DNA of 64,000 bases from assembly GCF_000739715.2 (NCBI RefSeq), contig NZ_BBJC02000001.1:635315-699314 (forward strand), written 5' to 3'. Origin of the DNA: Falsirhodobacter sp. alg1. Lineage in GTDB: Bacteria; Pseudomonadota; Alphaproteobacteria; Rhodobacterales; Rhodobacteraceae. The translations under genes and the position numbers were made by a program. Under the pieces are notes generated by a model, which was not told the origin of the DNA, made no database searches, and saw only the letters and a list, made by a program, of their open reading frames with translations. Shown here piece by piece: positions 36,971 through 45,721 of the stretch; the stretch's first letter is position 1; each line of letters begins with the position of its first letter.

Positions 36971-36995
36971 GGAACCAAAGCATAAACCCTGAGTT
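36971..36995 (+). promoter_or_regulatory. EcfG-type promoter upstream of ecfG
   Basis: GGAAC (36971-36975), a 17-base spacer and GTT (36993-36995) fit the general-stress promoter pattern and predict autoregulation of the sigma gene, which starts at 37031. Confidence 0.65.
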
Positions 36996-37030
36996 GGACC
37001 TGTATCAACCGACAGTGAAGGGGGGATGGC

Positions 37031-37531
37031 ATGAATAATCGCGGCGATGATGCCATCGTTCCTGATGTCCTGACCCTAATTCCCCCCTTGCGTGCTTATG
37101 CGCGTGCGCTTTGCAAAAATGCCACAGATGCAGATGATCTTGTGCAGGACACATTGGTCAAGGCGCTTGGCAATACCGATAAGTTTCAGCAAGGAACACA
37201 ACTACGTGCGTGGCTTTTCACCATCATGCGGAACACCTTTTTTACTGCGGCAAAGGTGCGCGCGCGTGAAAGCACCGCCGGAGATGACTGCGTTTCGGTG
37301 ATACCTGTATCCGCAGGCGATCAGGAATGGTATATTCGGGGGCAAGAGCTGATGGCCGCCGTGGAACGTCTGCCGTCGCGCTACCGGGAAATGCTGATCC
37401 TGGTGGTGATGTTGGGGGAAAGTTACGAGACGGCCGCGACGATCTGTGACTGCGCAGTCGGCACTGTTAAAAGTCGTGTTAACCGTGCGCGTCAGATGGT
37501 GATCGAGGATCTGGGCGTTGATGCGCTATGA
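37031..37531 (+). CDS. ecfG: EcfG-type RNA polymerase sigma factor (general stress)
   Basis: A 166-residue ECF sigma factor. Region 2 spans about 15-80 (LRAYARALCKNATDADDLVQ, LRAWLFTIMRNTFF) and region 4 about 105-160 (AVERLPSRYREMLILVVMLG, YETAATICDCAVGTVKSRVN). The LP-RYREMLILV and GTVKSRVNRAR segments are typical of the ECF15 group controlled by NepR/PhyR. A NepR-like frame is divergent and a matching promoter precedes the gene. PhyR is not in the window. Confidence 0.9.
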   Translation: MNNRGDDAIVPDVLTLIPPLRAYARALCKNATDADDLVQDTLVKALGNTDKFQQGTQLRAWLFTIMRNTFFTAAKVRARESTAGDDCVSVIPVSAGDQEWYIRGQELMAAVERLPSRYREMLILVVMLGESYETAATICDCAVGTVKSRVNRARQMVIEDLGVDAL

Positions 37532-37614
37532 AACGATGAGCGGACATGTCGGAAGAGAGACAATCCAACACAACGAAGCGCCGCAGGACCAGCAGGCATA
37601 AGGGAGAGGATACC

Positions 37615-37743
37615 ATGCTGTCACGACCAGACCATCAATATCGCGCCGAAGGGGAATGCCCCGATCGTATGAGTGTACCCTATATCTGCCTGATTGCCGT
37701 GGTTGCGGTTCTGGCCGGCGTGGTTCTTGCCTGGATCGGCTGA
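37615..37743 (+). CDS. Small single-span membrane protein
   Basis: A 42-residue product with one hydrophobic helix (PYICLIAVVAVLAGVVLAWI) after a polar head. GAGAGGA precedes the ATG at 37615; an in-frame ATG at 37546 would add 23 basic residues. It follows ecfG by 83 bases and precedes a terminator, so it is probably in the stress operon. No family known. Confidence 0.55.
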   Translation: MLSRPDHQYRAEGECPDRMSVPYICLIAVVAVLAGVVLAWIG

Positions 37744-37760
37744 TCTGCCGGACCGGATGA

Positions 37761-37790
37761 AAAAAGGGCGCCCCGACGGGCGCCCTTTTT
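37761..37790. terminator. Bidirectional terminator between the ecfG operon and the PQQ dehydrogenase gene
   Basis: AAAAAGGGCGCCC (37761-37773) pairs with GGGCGCCCTTTTT (37778-37790), loop CGAC. A/T-rich on both sides. Confidence 0.93.
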
Positions 37791-37791
37791 C

Positions 37792-40158
37792 TTATTGGGG
37801 CAGGGTGTAGGCGATCACGTAATCGCCCGGTTTGGTGCCGACAGAACCATGGCCACCCGCCACGATCAGGACATACTGGCGACCGTCCTGTTCATAGGTC
37901 ATGGGGGTCGATTGTCCGCCTGCCGGAAGCCGTGCCTTCCACAGAACCTCGCCCGTGGTCAGATCGTATCCGCGCAGGTAATCGTCCACCGCCGCCCCGA
38001 GAAAGGCAACGCCCCCCTTGGTGATCATCGGCCCGCCGATACCCGGCACCCCCAGCTCGAAGGGGAGGGGAAGGGGGGTCATGTCGCGTACGGTGCCGTT
38101 CTTGTGCTTCCATGCGATATCACCCGTGGTGACATCGGCCCCTGCAACATAGCCCCAAGGTGGCGCCTGACAGGGAATTCCAAGCTTGCTGAGGAACGGT
38201 CCCATGACGACACCGTAGGGGGCGCCGTCGTTGCGGTTCAGGCCCTGTTCGCTGGCCGTGGCACCGGCATCCTTGGGCGGAATGTCGGCGCGTGGCACCA
38301 GCCGCGAGGTAAAGGCCAGATAGGTGGGCATACCGAACATCACCTGACGTTCCGGGTCCACTGCGATCGAACCCCAGTTGAACACACCGAAGTTCCCCGG
38401 ATAGATCAGCGATCCATTCAGCGAAGGCGGAGTGTAGCGACCTTCGTAGTTCAACCGGTTGAATTCGATCCGGCACATCAGCTGGTCAAAGATCGACATG
38501 CCCCACATGTCGGATTCACGCAGGGGCTCGGGATTGAAGCTCAGCGCTGATACGGGCTGCGTCGGAGCGGAGAAATCCTCGGGGATCGTGCCACCGGGTG
38601 CAGGCTGTTCTGTCACGGGCAGGATGGGTTCGCCCGTTTCCCGGTTCAGCACATAGATATCGCCCTGTTTGGTGGGGCCGACCAATGCGGGAACACTCGC
38701 CCCGTCAATTGTCAGATCCACCAGAACGGGCTGGGCCGGAACATCCATGTCCCACAGATCATGATGGACAGTCTGGAAAACCCAGCGTTTCTGCCCGTCA
38801 TTGATATCAAGGGCCACGATAGAGGACGAATGCTCTTCTACCGCGTCGGAGCGGCCCATGCCCAGTTGGTCAGGCACCTGGTTGCCCAGGGGAATGTAGA
38901 TCAGCCCTCGTTCCTCATCGACCGAGAAGACGGACCAGCTGTTGGGCGAATTGGCGGTATAGGTTTCGCCTTGATCGATGTTGATCGGCGCCGTTTCCTC
39001 CGGATTGCCGCTGTCCCAGTTCCAGAGCAATTCCCCGGTGTTGATGTCGAACGCGCGGATCACGCCCGAAGGGGAAAAGATCGAGAAGTTGTCATTGACC
39101 GCGCCGCCGATGATCAGCTTGCCGTCGACCGCGCTGGGCGGGGAGGTGGAGTAGTAATAGCCTGCGGGGTTGTAGGGCATTCCCCGTTCAAGGTGCAGCG
39201 TCCCGTTGTCGGCAAAGCTGGTGCAAACCTCCCCCGTTTCGGCATCAAGCGCGATCAGGCGCGCATCCGCCGTCGGCATGTACACGCGGGTGATGCAGGC
39301 GGTATCAGCCGTCTGTGCCGGTGGTTCGGGTTGCTGGCTCCGCGTGTCCCAATAGGTTACGCCGCGGCAGGTCTGGTGCTGGCGATCGGGGTTCATGCCC
39401 GACTGCGCGTTATAGCGCCAGATTTCTTCACCGGTTTTTGCGTCCAGTGCGATGGCAAGGTTGTGCGGGGTGCAGATGTAGAGCTTGTTGCCGACCTTCA
39501 GCGGTGTCACCTGGTAGGTGGTTTCACCCACGTCGTTCGGAAGCTTCACATCCCCTGTCTGATAGCGCCAGGCCTCTGTCAGATCCTTAATGTTCGCGGG
39601 GGTGATTTCAGCCAGCGGAGACCAGCGTTGTCCGAAATTGGTGCGGCCGTATTGATGCCATTCGCCATCGGGAATGCTGTTTCCGGTTGACGGGGCCTCG
39701 TTGACGATCTGGGTCGGGAGATTGCCAGCAACATCGTGAGGGTCTTGGAACATCGAATAGACAGCCACCACAACGGCCACCAGAACCGAAAGGGCGATCG
39801 GCAGGCCCGGTGTGCGGTTGGGGGTATCGGATTGCGCCAGCCCATAGGTCCATAGACGATTGCGAACGAACGGCAGCCACAGCCAGATGCCCAGCAACAC
39901 GACGATGCCGCCATAGGGCACCAGTCCCCACCAGAAGAACCCGACCTGTGAGACCGCAAATATCAGCCAGCCTATTATGGTCAGGGCAAATACGGTCAGG
40001 GCGGACGCGCGCCGCTTTGCCAGAAGATATGTCGTCAGCCAGAATGCGAGCGCCAGAATCAGATAAGCGGGAGAGCCGCCTAACAGCGCAAGCCACGCGC
40101 CGAGGATCGTCAGCGCGAGTGCCGCCAATCCGAATATGAGTACGGTGAATGCAATCAC
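37792..40158 (-). CDS. gcd: Membrane-bound PQQ-dependent dehydrogenase, glucose/quinate type
   Basis: Oxidises glucose or a polyol/quinate in the periplasm and reduces ubiquinone. The N-terminus has about five transmembrane helices (residues about 1-130), then an eight-bladed PQQ propeller with repeated docking motifs (LDAKTGEEIWRYN, FDINTGELLWNWD, ADVTTGDIAWKH, YDLTTGEVLWKA). At 788 residues it equals Gcd size. A GTG at 40158 with GGGG seven bases upstream is favoured; an ATG at 40203 is also in frame. No PQQ synthesis genes are in the window, and the substrate cannot be settled. Confidence 0.9.
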   Translation of the reverse strand: MIAFTVLIFGLAALALTILGAWLALLGGSPAYLILALAFWLTTYLLAKRRASALTVFALTIIGWLIFAVSQVGFFWWGLVPYGGIVVLLGIWLWLPFVRNRLWTYGLAQSDTPNRTPGLPIALSVLVAVVVAVYSMFQDPHDVAGNLPTQIVNEAPSTGNSIPDGEWHQYGRTNFGQRWSPLAEITPANIKDLTEAWRYQTGDVKLPNDVGETTYQVTPLKVGNKLYICTPHNLAIALDAKTGEEIWRYNAQSGMNPDRQHQTCRGVTYWDTRSQQPEPPAQTADTACITRVYMPTADARLIALDAETGEVCTSFADNGTLHLERGMPYNPAGYYYSTSPPSAVDGKLIIGGAVNDNFSIFSPSGVIRAFDINTGELLWNWDSGNPEETAPINIDQGETYTANSPNSWSVFSVDEERGLIYIPLGNQVPDQLGMGRSDAVEEHSSSIVALDINDGQKRWVFQTVHHDLWDMDVPAQPVLVDLTIDGASVPALVGPTKQGDIYVLNRETGEPILPVTEQPAPGGTIPEDFSAPTQPVSALSFNPEPLRESDMWGMSIFDQLMCRIEFNRLNYEGRYTPPSLNGSLIYPGNFGVFNWGSIAVDPERQVMFGMPTYLAFTSRLVPRADIPPKDAGATASEQGLNRNDGAPYGVVMGPFLSKLGIPCQAPPWGYVAGADVTTGDIAWKHKNGTVRDMTPLPLPFELGVPGIGGPMITKGGVAFLGAAVDDYLRGYDLTTGEVLWKARLPAGGQSTPMTYEQDGRQYVLIVAGGHGSVGTKPGDYVIAYTLPQ

Positions 40159-40493
40159 GTCGCTGCCCCTTTTTCGGTTCCCGAGGGTATGTGGTTCCCT
40201 CATGTGATAACTTCTTGATCAAAATTTATCGCAATTATCCCCCAAACACACCCCGCGACGAAAATTTCTGACATCGGAGGGGATTTTCTTGGGTGGAAAT
40301 GACGCATTGTCATGCAGTGATCGGGTATGGTGCGGATACCTGATAGGCATCCGACCCCTATGTAACAGGATCATGAGGCGGAGCTTTGTAGCCAACCCGA
40401 TCATTTTCCGGGTCCGGCAGATGATGCTGACCCGTGCCCGAAACCGACATTGCAGGGAGCGGCGCCCGATTGCCCCTGTTTGTCGAAAAGCAC
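40159..40493. other. Non-coding spacer between gcd and tRNA-Ser
   Basis: About 335 bases with no convincing gene. It must hold the gcd promoter on the minus strand. A GGAAC-like element near 40182 on the minus strand has the wrong partner hexamer (CGTG) and overlaps the likely ribosome-binding site. Confidence 0.6.
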
Positions 40494-40522
40494 TTGTCAC
40501 TTTGTGGCGCGGGCAATATACG
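40494..40522 (+). promoter_or_regulatory. Promoter of tRNA-Ser
   Basis: TTGTCA (40494-40499), 17 bases, TATACG (40517-40522), eight bases before the tRNA. Confidence 0.65.
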
Positions 40523-40529
40523 CGTCTGC

Positions 40530-40619
40530 GGAGATGTGGCCGAGTGGTCGAAGGCACACCCCTGCTAAGGGTGCAGGCCCGGAAGGGTCTCGAGGGTTCG
40601 AATCCCTTCGTCTCCGCCA
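40530..40619 (+). tRNA. tRNA-Ser (anticodon GCT), CCA encoded
   Basis: A 90-base tRNA with the long variable arm of the serine type (GCAGGCCCGGAAGGGTCTCG), acceptor GGAGATG/CGTCTCC, anticodon loop CTGCTAA and T loop TTCGAAT. CCA is at 40617-40619. It borders a lower-GC gap and the unusual gene at 41072. Confidence 0.96.
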
Positions 40620-41071
40620 CCTTACTTTTGAGATTGCCGATACATTCTGTTGCGGCGGGCTGATCGTATGCCTAAATTCAGTAACGCACTTTCGCCAATT
40701 TGATGTGCCGTTATATTGCCGTCGCAAAGCCCGTATTAAAAATTGGCAATAACCCGGCAATAATCATTTCAACAATGTATTGCCTGGTGAAACTTTTTCA
40801 GTTGTCCGATCCATAAGGTCCACGCTGCTTTTCTACGCAGCAGATCCTGCGGCGAATGCTGGAAAAAGGGTTAGTTTCTGGATTTGGTTAGGCTTCTTGC
40901 GAAGTGTGGGGGGCGTGTATAACGTGGAAGTGTACCGCCCGACGATGTATGCCGTAACTCTATTTTCTGGTGTGATTTCTGTCAGACTTCAGAGGCAGAT
41001 GATCGGTGTAAGTCGTTATTTCGACCGAAATCTGTCTGTTTATCGCATGAAACTGTAAGAGTGGGACTTCC
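40620..41071. other. Lower-GC spacer upstream of the three-domain gene
   Basis: About 450 bases, visibly richer in A and T than flanking DNA. An open frame at 40780-41058 lacks a ribosome-binding site and resembles no family. No direct copy of the tRNA-Ser 3' end was noticed, so an integration site is not demonstrated. It must carry the promoter of the next gene. Confidence 0.6.
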
Positions 41072-44000
41072 ATGTCTATATCGACCGTCGTCACCTCAAT
41101 GAAAGACGAAGCACCCTATGTGATCGAATGGGTGGCCTACCATCGGGCGCTGGGGTTCGACAAGGTCGTCCTGCTGGCCAATGACTGTACCGACGGCACC
41201 CATGAGATGCTTTTGCGGCTGCATGAGATGGGGGCGATTTCGTATTATGAGAACGAGGTTCCGGTGGGGGCCAAACCCCATTCGCGTGCGTTGAAAATCG
41301 CGAATACGACACCCGAGGTGAAGTCGGCCGATTTCGTCATGGTTCTGGACGCGGACGAGTTTCTGGTAGTGAAGCGCGCCCCGCATACGCTGGATGTCCT
41401 GCTTGACGTGATGCAGGACAAGTCGAGCGACATGATGGTCATTCCGTGGCGGATGTTCGGATCGTCGCATAATGCTGAATTTCAGGATCGCCCGGTAATC
41501 GAGCGGTTCACGCAGTCGATGGATGCCTCTGCCAGGCCCAAGGTCGGGGTCAAGACGCTGTTCCGCAACTCGGACAATCTGCGATTGGCGATCCATTTCC
41601 CGAAGCCCCTGATGAAAGGGGGAAAGCCTGTTGAATCCCCTGCGAATTCGTCATGGATCGATGCGGGCGGGCAGCCGTTAGATCCTGTGGGTCTGACGTG
41701 GAATGGCGGTCGGCAGACGATCCATCGTGATCTGGCCGAAGTCGCGCACTTCATGATCAAGAGCCTTGATGAATATCTGCTGAAAATCTTTCGTGGTGAT
41801 GGCCTGATGAATTCGAGCCGCCATGGAATCGATTACTGGCGCAACGCCGACTATAATGATGTGTCCGATCTGGTGGTCGCCGACAACGTGTCAGGCTTTG
41901 TGGAGGAGCGCGACCGTCTGTTTGCGGACCCTGTTCTGGCCGAGTTGCACCGCAGATCCGTGGCGAACCGCTTTGCGAAGCTTGAGAATATTCTCGCGAA
42001 CCCGGATGTTCAGACCCTTCGCGGCATTCTGAAGAAAAGCACGAGTGGCGAACTGACCGAGGAGGATGCTCTGCGGTCCCGTGAGCTGGTCAAGCAGATG
42101 TCACCGGTGGTCAAGACGGATAAACTGATCGACGGGGATGTGCCCCATTCCACGCTACTGACTATCACCGATGCCGGCACGGCCATAGGGTCGGGTGTTG
42201 CGTGGCGGATGTCGAAGAAGGCACCGCAGGACAAGGTGATGTTCCTGCCCGAGAAGAAGTTCGGGGCCCGTCCCATCACCAACCTGATCGAAGCCATGAA
42301 GCGAACGCAGGCGGACGAGGACAAGGAGGCGAGCCTTCTGATCCGGTGGTTCTACAATTATACGGTTACCAACGCGAAGGACGACTGGCCGCTAGACGAA
42401 GAGCATCTGGTCGTGGTGACGCGTGATGATGAGAACCTGCTGGCCGATTACCCGGGCTATATCGCAAAGACCAAGGCAAAATATGTTTTGCAATCGCAGA
42501 ACGGAAAGCCCGCACTTCGCGAGGTTTTCAACGGCACCGAGACCGCTGCCGAAGTCGAGGCGCTGATCGCGGCAGGGAAGGTCGAGGATCCGCGGCTGAA
42601 GCTGCGGGAATTCGTAGAGGCAAACCCCCGCGCCATTCTTCTGAACATCGACCGGCCGGACGATCTGATGTCCAAGCTGGAGGATATCGAGGACAGTGGC
42701 CCATCCGGTCCGCTGGTGGCCAAGCTGTTGCGTGAGACGCTGGATCTGGATCTGTCGCAGGTGGTTCCACCCCCGGCTCTTCAGAAGGAAATGGCGGTAG
42801 CACCTGCTGCGGTTGCGCCCCTGCCATCCGAAGCCCCGGCTCTGGATATCTCGGAACCGGTGTCGCCTGCCTCTTCGGCATCCAAGCAGATCGGCATCAT
42901 GACCCTGCCGATGAACCGCAACTACGGCGGCAATCTTCAGGCATTCGCCCTGATGAAAACCCTCAGGGGGCTTGGTCACCGCCCTGTTTTGCTGAACCGG
43001 CGTAACAGCAAGGCGGAACCGAGCAAGACCCCCGAGGATCTGGCACTGGATGCGGCAATTCCGCTTTATTCGTCCAATATCGGATTGGGCAAGAACGTTC
43101 CGAACCGCGTTTTTGTCGAAGAGCATATGACGCCTATTTCCCGCCAGTTCTATTCGAGCTTTGCGATGAACAGGCATATCGACCGATATGAACTGGACGC
43201 GGTTATTGTCGGAAGCGACCAGGTTTGGCGCCCCAAATATTCCCGCGATATTTTAAGCGACTTCTTCCTGAATTTCCTTGAAGGGACAAAGCGCCCTGTA
43301 AAACGGATTTCCTACGCGGCATCTTTTGGCAGCGAGCATGACGAATACAGTCGCTCGGAAAAGGCCATGGCAACGCCGCTGCTGCAATCTTTCGACGCTG
43401 TTGCAGTCCGTGAGGATTGTGCCGTCGATATGTGCAGGGAAATGTTCGGGGTCGAGGCACAGCATGTTCTGGACCCGACCATGCTGCTGACGCGGGATGA
43501 TTACGCCGAGCTGTTGTCCGAAGAGCAGAGAACAGCAGCAGGCAATCATCTGCTAACCTATGTGCTGGATGCGACCCCCGACAAGCTGGATGTCATCAAC
43601 CGCATTTCGGAAACGCTGTCGATCGATCCTGTAACAACCAGCGGACTGCCTTTTGAATCGGCCGATCCGTTGAAGTCGAAAGGCGGGGACAAATCTGTCG
43701 AAGGGTGGCTGGCTGCCTTCCGCAACGCCGCCTATGTGGTCACGGATTCGTTCCACGGCGTGGCATTTTCCATCATCTTCAACCGGCCTTTTGTGGCCTA
43801 TGGCAATGCCGAACGGGGCCTTGCCCGCTTCAAGTCGTTGTTGAAGGCTGTCGGTCTGGAAGACCGGATCGTGGTGAAATCGGACGAGGTGGATGTCGAT
43901 CGGCTGCTGCTTCCGATCGACTGGCCCGCGGTCAACCAACGCCTTGCGGCACTGCGCGAAAAATCGGTCAGGTTCCTGGTGGATGCGCTGTCCGACCAGC

Positions 44001-45622
44001 CCGGCGGCGATGGGGGCGGTGGAGGCCGGAAAAGCAGCCCTGCATCCATCCCGGCGCCCGAGGTGCGCAACACCGGTGCGTTGCCCACACCTGCGACCGC
44101 TGCAACGCATGCCGCGCCCGCTGCGGCCACCATGACTGAGGAAAAGCATCCGCTGAATGTCCAGTGCACGGGCTGCGGTGTTTGCGTGTCCGAGGCGGAT
44201 GGCGCGCTCAAGATGGGCTGGACGAAAAACGGTTTTCTGGAACCTCGGGCCACAGGCAAGGCCATTCCCGACAATGCCATCCGTGTCTGCCCCTTCAATC
44301 CTGCCCCCGAAAAGGCCGTTCAGGACGAAGATGCGCTGGCCGAGATCTTTCTGCCCGAGGCGGACCGGACGGATGCACGGTTGGGGCGGTTTCTTGGCAC
44401 ATATGTCGGATACAGCAAGGCATTCAGGCCCACATCCTCTTCGGGGGGAATTGCAACCTATGTGTTCGACAAGCTGCTGGAAAAGGGGGTTGTGGACTGG
44501 CTGTTCGTGGTGCGCAAAACCCCGGATGGCTATTACGCCTACCGGGCCTTCCAGAAGACCGAAGATGTGAAAACCATGTCGAAGACACGGTATTTTCCGG
44601 TCACGATGGAACATCTGTTTTCCATGATTGAAAACATCGAAGGCCGCGTGGCGGTTTCCGGCGTGGCCTGTTTTCTGAAGGCGATCCGGCTGAAGCAGCA
44701 TTACCATCCGGAACTGAAAGAAAAGATCCCGTTTCTTGCCGGTATCATCTGTGGTGGGCTGAAAAGCCATTTCTATACCGATTTTCTGGCGCAAAGCACC
44801 GGCATCCGGGATGGCTATACCGATGCCGAATACCGCGTGAAGAACCCTAAAAGCCTGTCGAGCGATTATATATTCGCGGCAAAGGATCTGCGCGGGGAAG
44901 AACACCGTGTCCGCATGCAGAAGTTGGGGGACATGTGGGGAACCGGACTGTTCAAATCCAAAGCCTGCGATTTCTGCACCGATGTCATGACCGAACTGGC
45001 CGATATTTCCTTGGGCGATGCCTGGCTGCCGGAATACAAGCAGGACGGAATGGGCAACAGCGTAATCATCACCCGGACGCGGCTTGCGGATAATATCATC
45101 CTGAACGGCATCCAGACCGGAGAGCTGGAGGCCAAGGTGGTTTCCAACGATATTGCCGCCAGAACGCAAAGCGGCGGTTTCAATCACAAGCAGAAGGCAG
45201 TCAAATTCCGCATGGTGATGCAAGATATGGCGGACGATAAGGCGATTCCCTTTGTCCGCCCCCGCATTCAGGCCGAAAGCTCCATTGCCGAAATGCTGGT
45301 GCAGATCCTTCGCGAACGGTCGCGCGGGCGGAGCCTGACCATCTGGAAAGAACAGGATGACAACAGGCGGTTCATGCGCCGCATGCGTCCTACGCTGCGC
45401 CTTCTGTCGGCGGTAACAAATTCGCGCAAGCAATCGGACAAGGTGCAAAGCGCGGTCATGCAGGCTCTTGAGGCGCCTGCAAAGCGGACCGTGGTGGATG
45501 AGCAGATTGCAGCCATTCGCCCCATGATCATCTGGGTGAAAAACAGGCTTGCAAGCGGAGAGGTCGATATCAATTTCCTTGCCCGTATTTTGCCGGGTGG
45601 ACCGACGCAGATCAGGCAATAG
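41072..45622 (+). CDS. Three-domain fusion: glycosyltransferase 2-like / pyruvyl transferase / FrhB-type Fe-S protein
   Basis: A 1516-residue protein. Residues 1-300 are a family-2-like glycosyltransferase (VVTSMKDEAPYVIEWVAYHR, VMVLDADEFLVV with D93-x-D95). Residues 340-562 form an unassigned segment. A Pro/Ala linker (563-605) leads to a polysaccharide pyruvyl transferase domain (607-970: MNRNYGGNLQAFALMKTLRG, VGSDQVWRP, ISYAASFG, TDSFHGVAFS). A Gly/Pro/Ala linker (975-1023) leads to an F420-hydrogenase beta-like domain (1028-1390) with C1032-x2-C-x2-C, C1073-P and C1299-x2-C1302, suited to iron-sulfur clusters. The last 120 residues are basic and helical. Probably makes or caps a surface glycan. 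Stand-alone neighbours of these families are common in polysaccharide loci; a single chain of all three is unusual. Confidence 0.85.
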   Translation: MSISTVVTSMKDEAPYVIEWVAYHRALGFDKVVLLANDCTDGTHEMLLRLHEMGAISYYENEVPVGAKPHSRALKIANTTPEVKSADFVMVLDADEFLVVKRAPHTLDVLLDVMQDKSSDMMVIPWRMFGSSHNAEFQDRPVIERFTQSMDASARPKVGVKTLFRNSDNLRLAIHFPKPLMKGGKPVESPANSSWIDAGGQPLDPVGLTWNGGRQTIHRDLAEVAHFMIKSLDEYLLKIFRGDGLMNSSRHGIDYWRNADYNDVSDLVVADNVSGFVEERDRLFADPVLAELHRRSVANRFAKLENILANPDVQTLRGILKKSTSGELTEEDALRSRELVKQMSPVVKTDKLIDGDVPHSTLLTITDAGTAIGSGVAWRMSKKAPQDKVMFLPEKKFGARPITNLIEAMKRTQADEDKEASLLIRWFYNYTVTNAKDDWPLDEEHLVVVTRDDENLLADYPGYIAKTKAKYVLQSQNGKPALREVFNGTETAAEVEALIAAGKVEDPRLKLREFVEANPRAILLNIDRPDDLMSKLEDIEDSGPSGPLVAKLLRETLDLDLSQVVPPPALQKEMAVAPAAVAPLPSEAPALDISEPVSPASSASKQIGIMTLPMNRNYGGNLQAFALMKTLRGLGHRPVLLNRRNSKAEPSKTPEDLALDAAIPLYSSNIGLGKNVPNRVFVEEHMTPISRQFYSSFAMNRHIDRYELDAVIVGSDQVWRPKYSRDILSDFFLNFLEGTKRPVKRISYAASFGSEHDEYSRSEKAMATPLLQSFDAVAVREDCAVDMCREMFGVEAQHVLDPTMLLTRDDYAELLSEEQRTAAGNHLLTYVLDATPDKLDVINRISETLSIDPVTTSGLPFESADPLKSKGGDKSVEGWLAAFRNAAYVVTDSFHGVAFSIIFNRPFVAYGNAERGLARFKSLLKAVGLEDRIVVKSDEVDVDRLLLPIDWPAVNQRLAALREKSVRFLVDALSDQPGGDGGGGGRKSSPASIPAPEVRNTGALPTPATAATHAAPAAATMTEEKHPLNVQCTGCGVCVSEADGALKMGWTKNGFLEPRATGKAIPDNAIRVCPFNPAPEKAVQDEDALAEIFLPEADRTDARLGRFLGTYVGYSKAFRPTSSSGGIATYVFDKLLEKGVVDWLFVVRKTPDGYYAYRAFQKTEDVKTMSKTRYFPVTMEHLFSMIENIEGRVAVSGVACFLKAIRLKQHYHPELKEKIPFLAGIICGGLKSHFYTDFLAQSTGIRDGYTDAEYRVKNPKSLSSDYIFAAKDLRGEEHRVRMQKLGDMWGTGLFKSKACDFCTDVMTELADISLGDAWLPEYKQDGMGNSVIITRTRLADNIILNGIQTGELEAKVVSNDIAARTQSGGFNHKQKAVKFRMVMQDMADDKAIPFVRPRIQAESSIAEMLVQILRERSRGRSLTIWKEQDDNRRFMRRMRPTLRLLSAVTNSRKQSDKVQSAVMQALEAPAKRTVVDEQIAAIRPMIIWVKNRLASGEVDINFLARILPGGPTQIRQ

Positions 45623-45721
45623 GCCTGCTGGACCAGAAATATTTTGCTTGCGCGGGGGGCAGGTTCACCCTGCGATGCCCGTATCGGGTTCGGGCGCATC
45701 GCCGGGTCATATGTTTGCGGA

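Noticed and set aside
40158-40182. GGAAC element on the minus strand before gcd
   Set aside because: The second box reads CGTG and coincides with the start codon region, so it cannot act as a promoter for this start.
40978-40990. CTGTCAGACTT resembling the GntR operator
   Set aside because: Only one half matches and it lies far from the acid-sugar genes; probably chance.
40780-41058. Possible 92-codon gene between tRNA-Ser and the three-domain gene
   Set aside because: No ribosome-binding site, no known family and unusual composition; more likely regulatory spacer.
43553-45619. Long minus-strand open frame opposite the three-domain gene
   Set aside because: Opposite strand encodes recognisable domains with conserved cysteines; no ribosome-binding site or known similarity on the minus strand.
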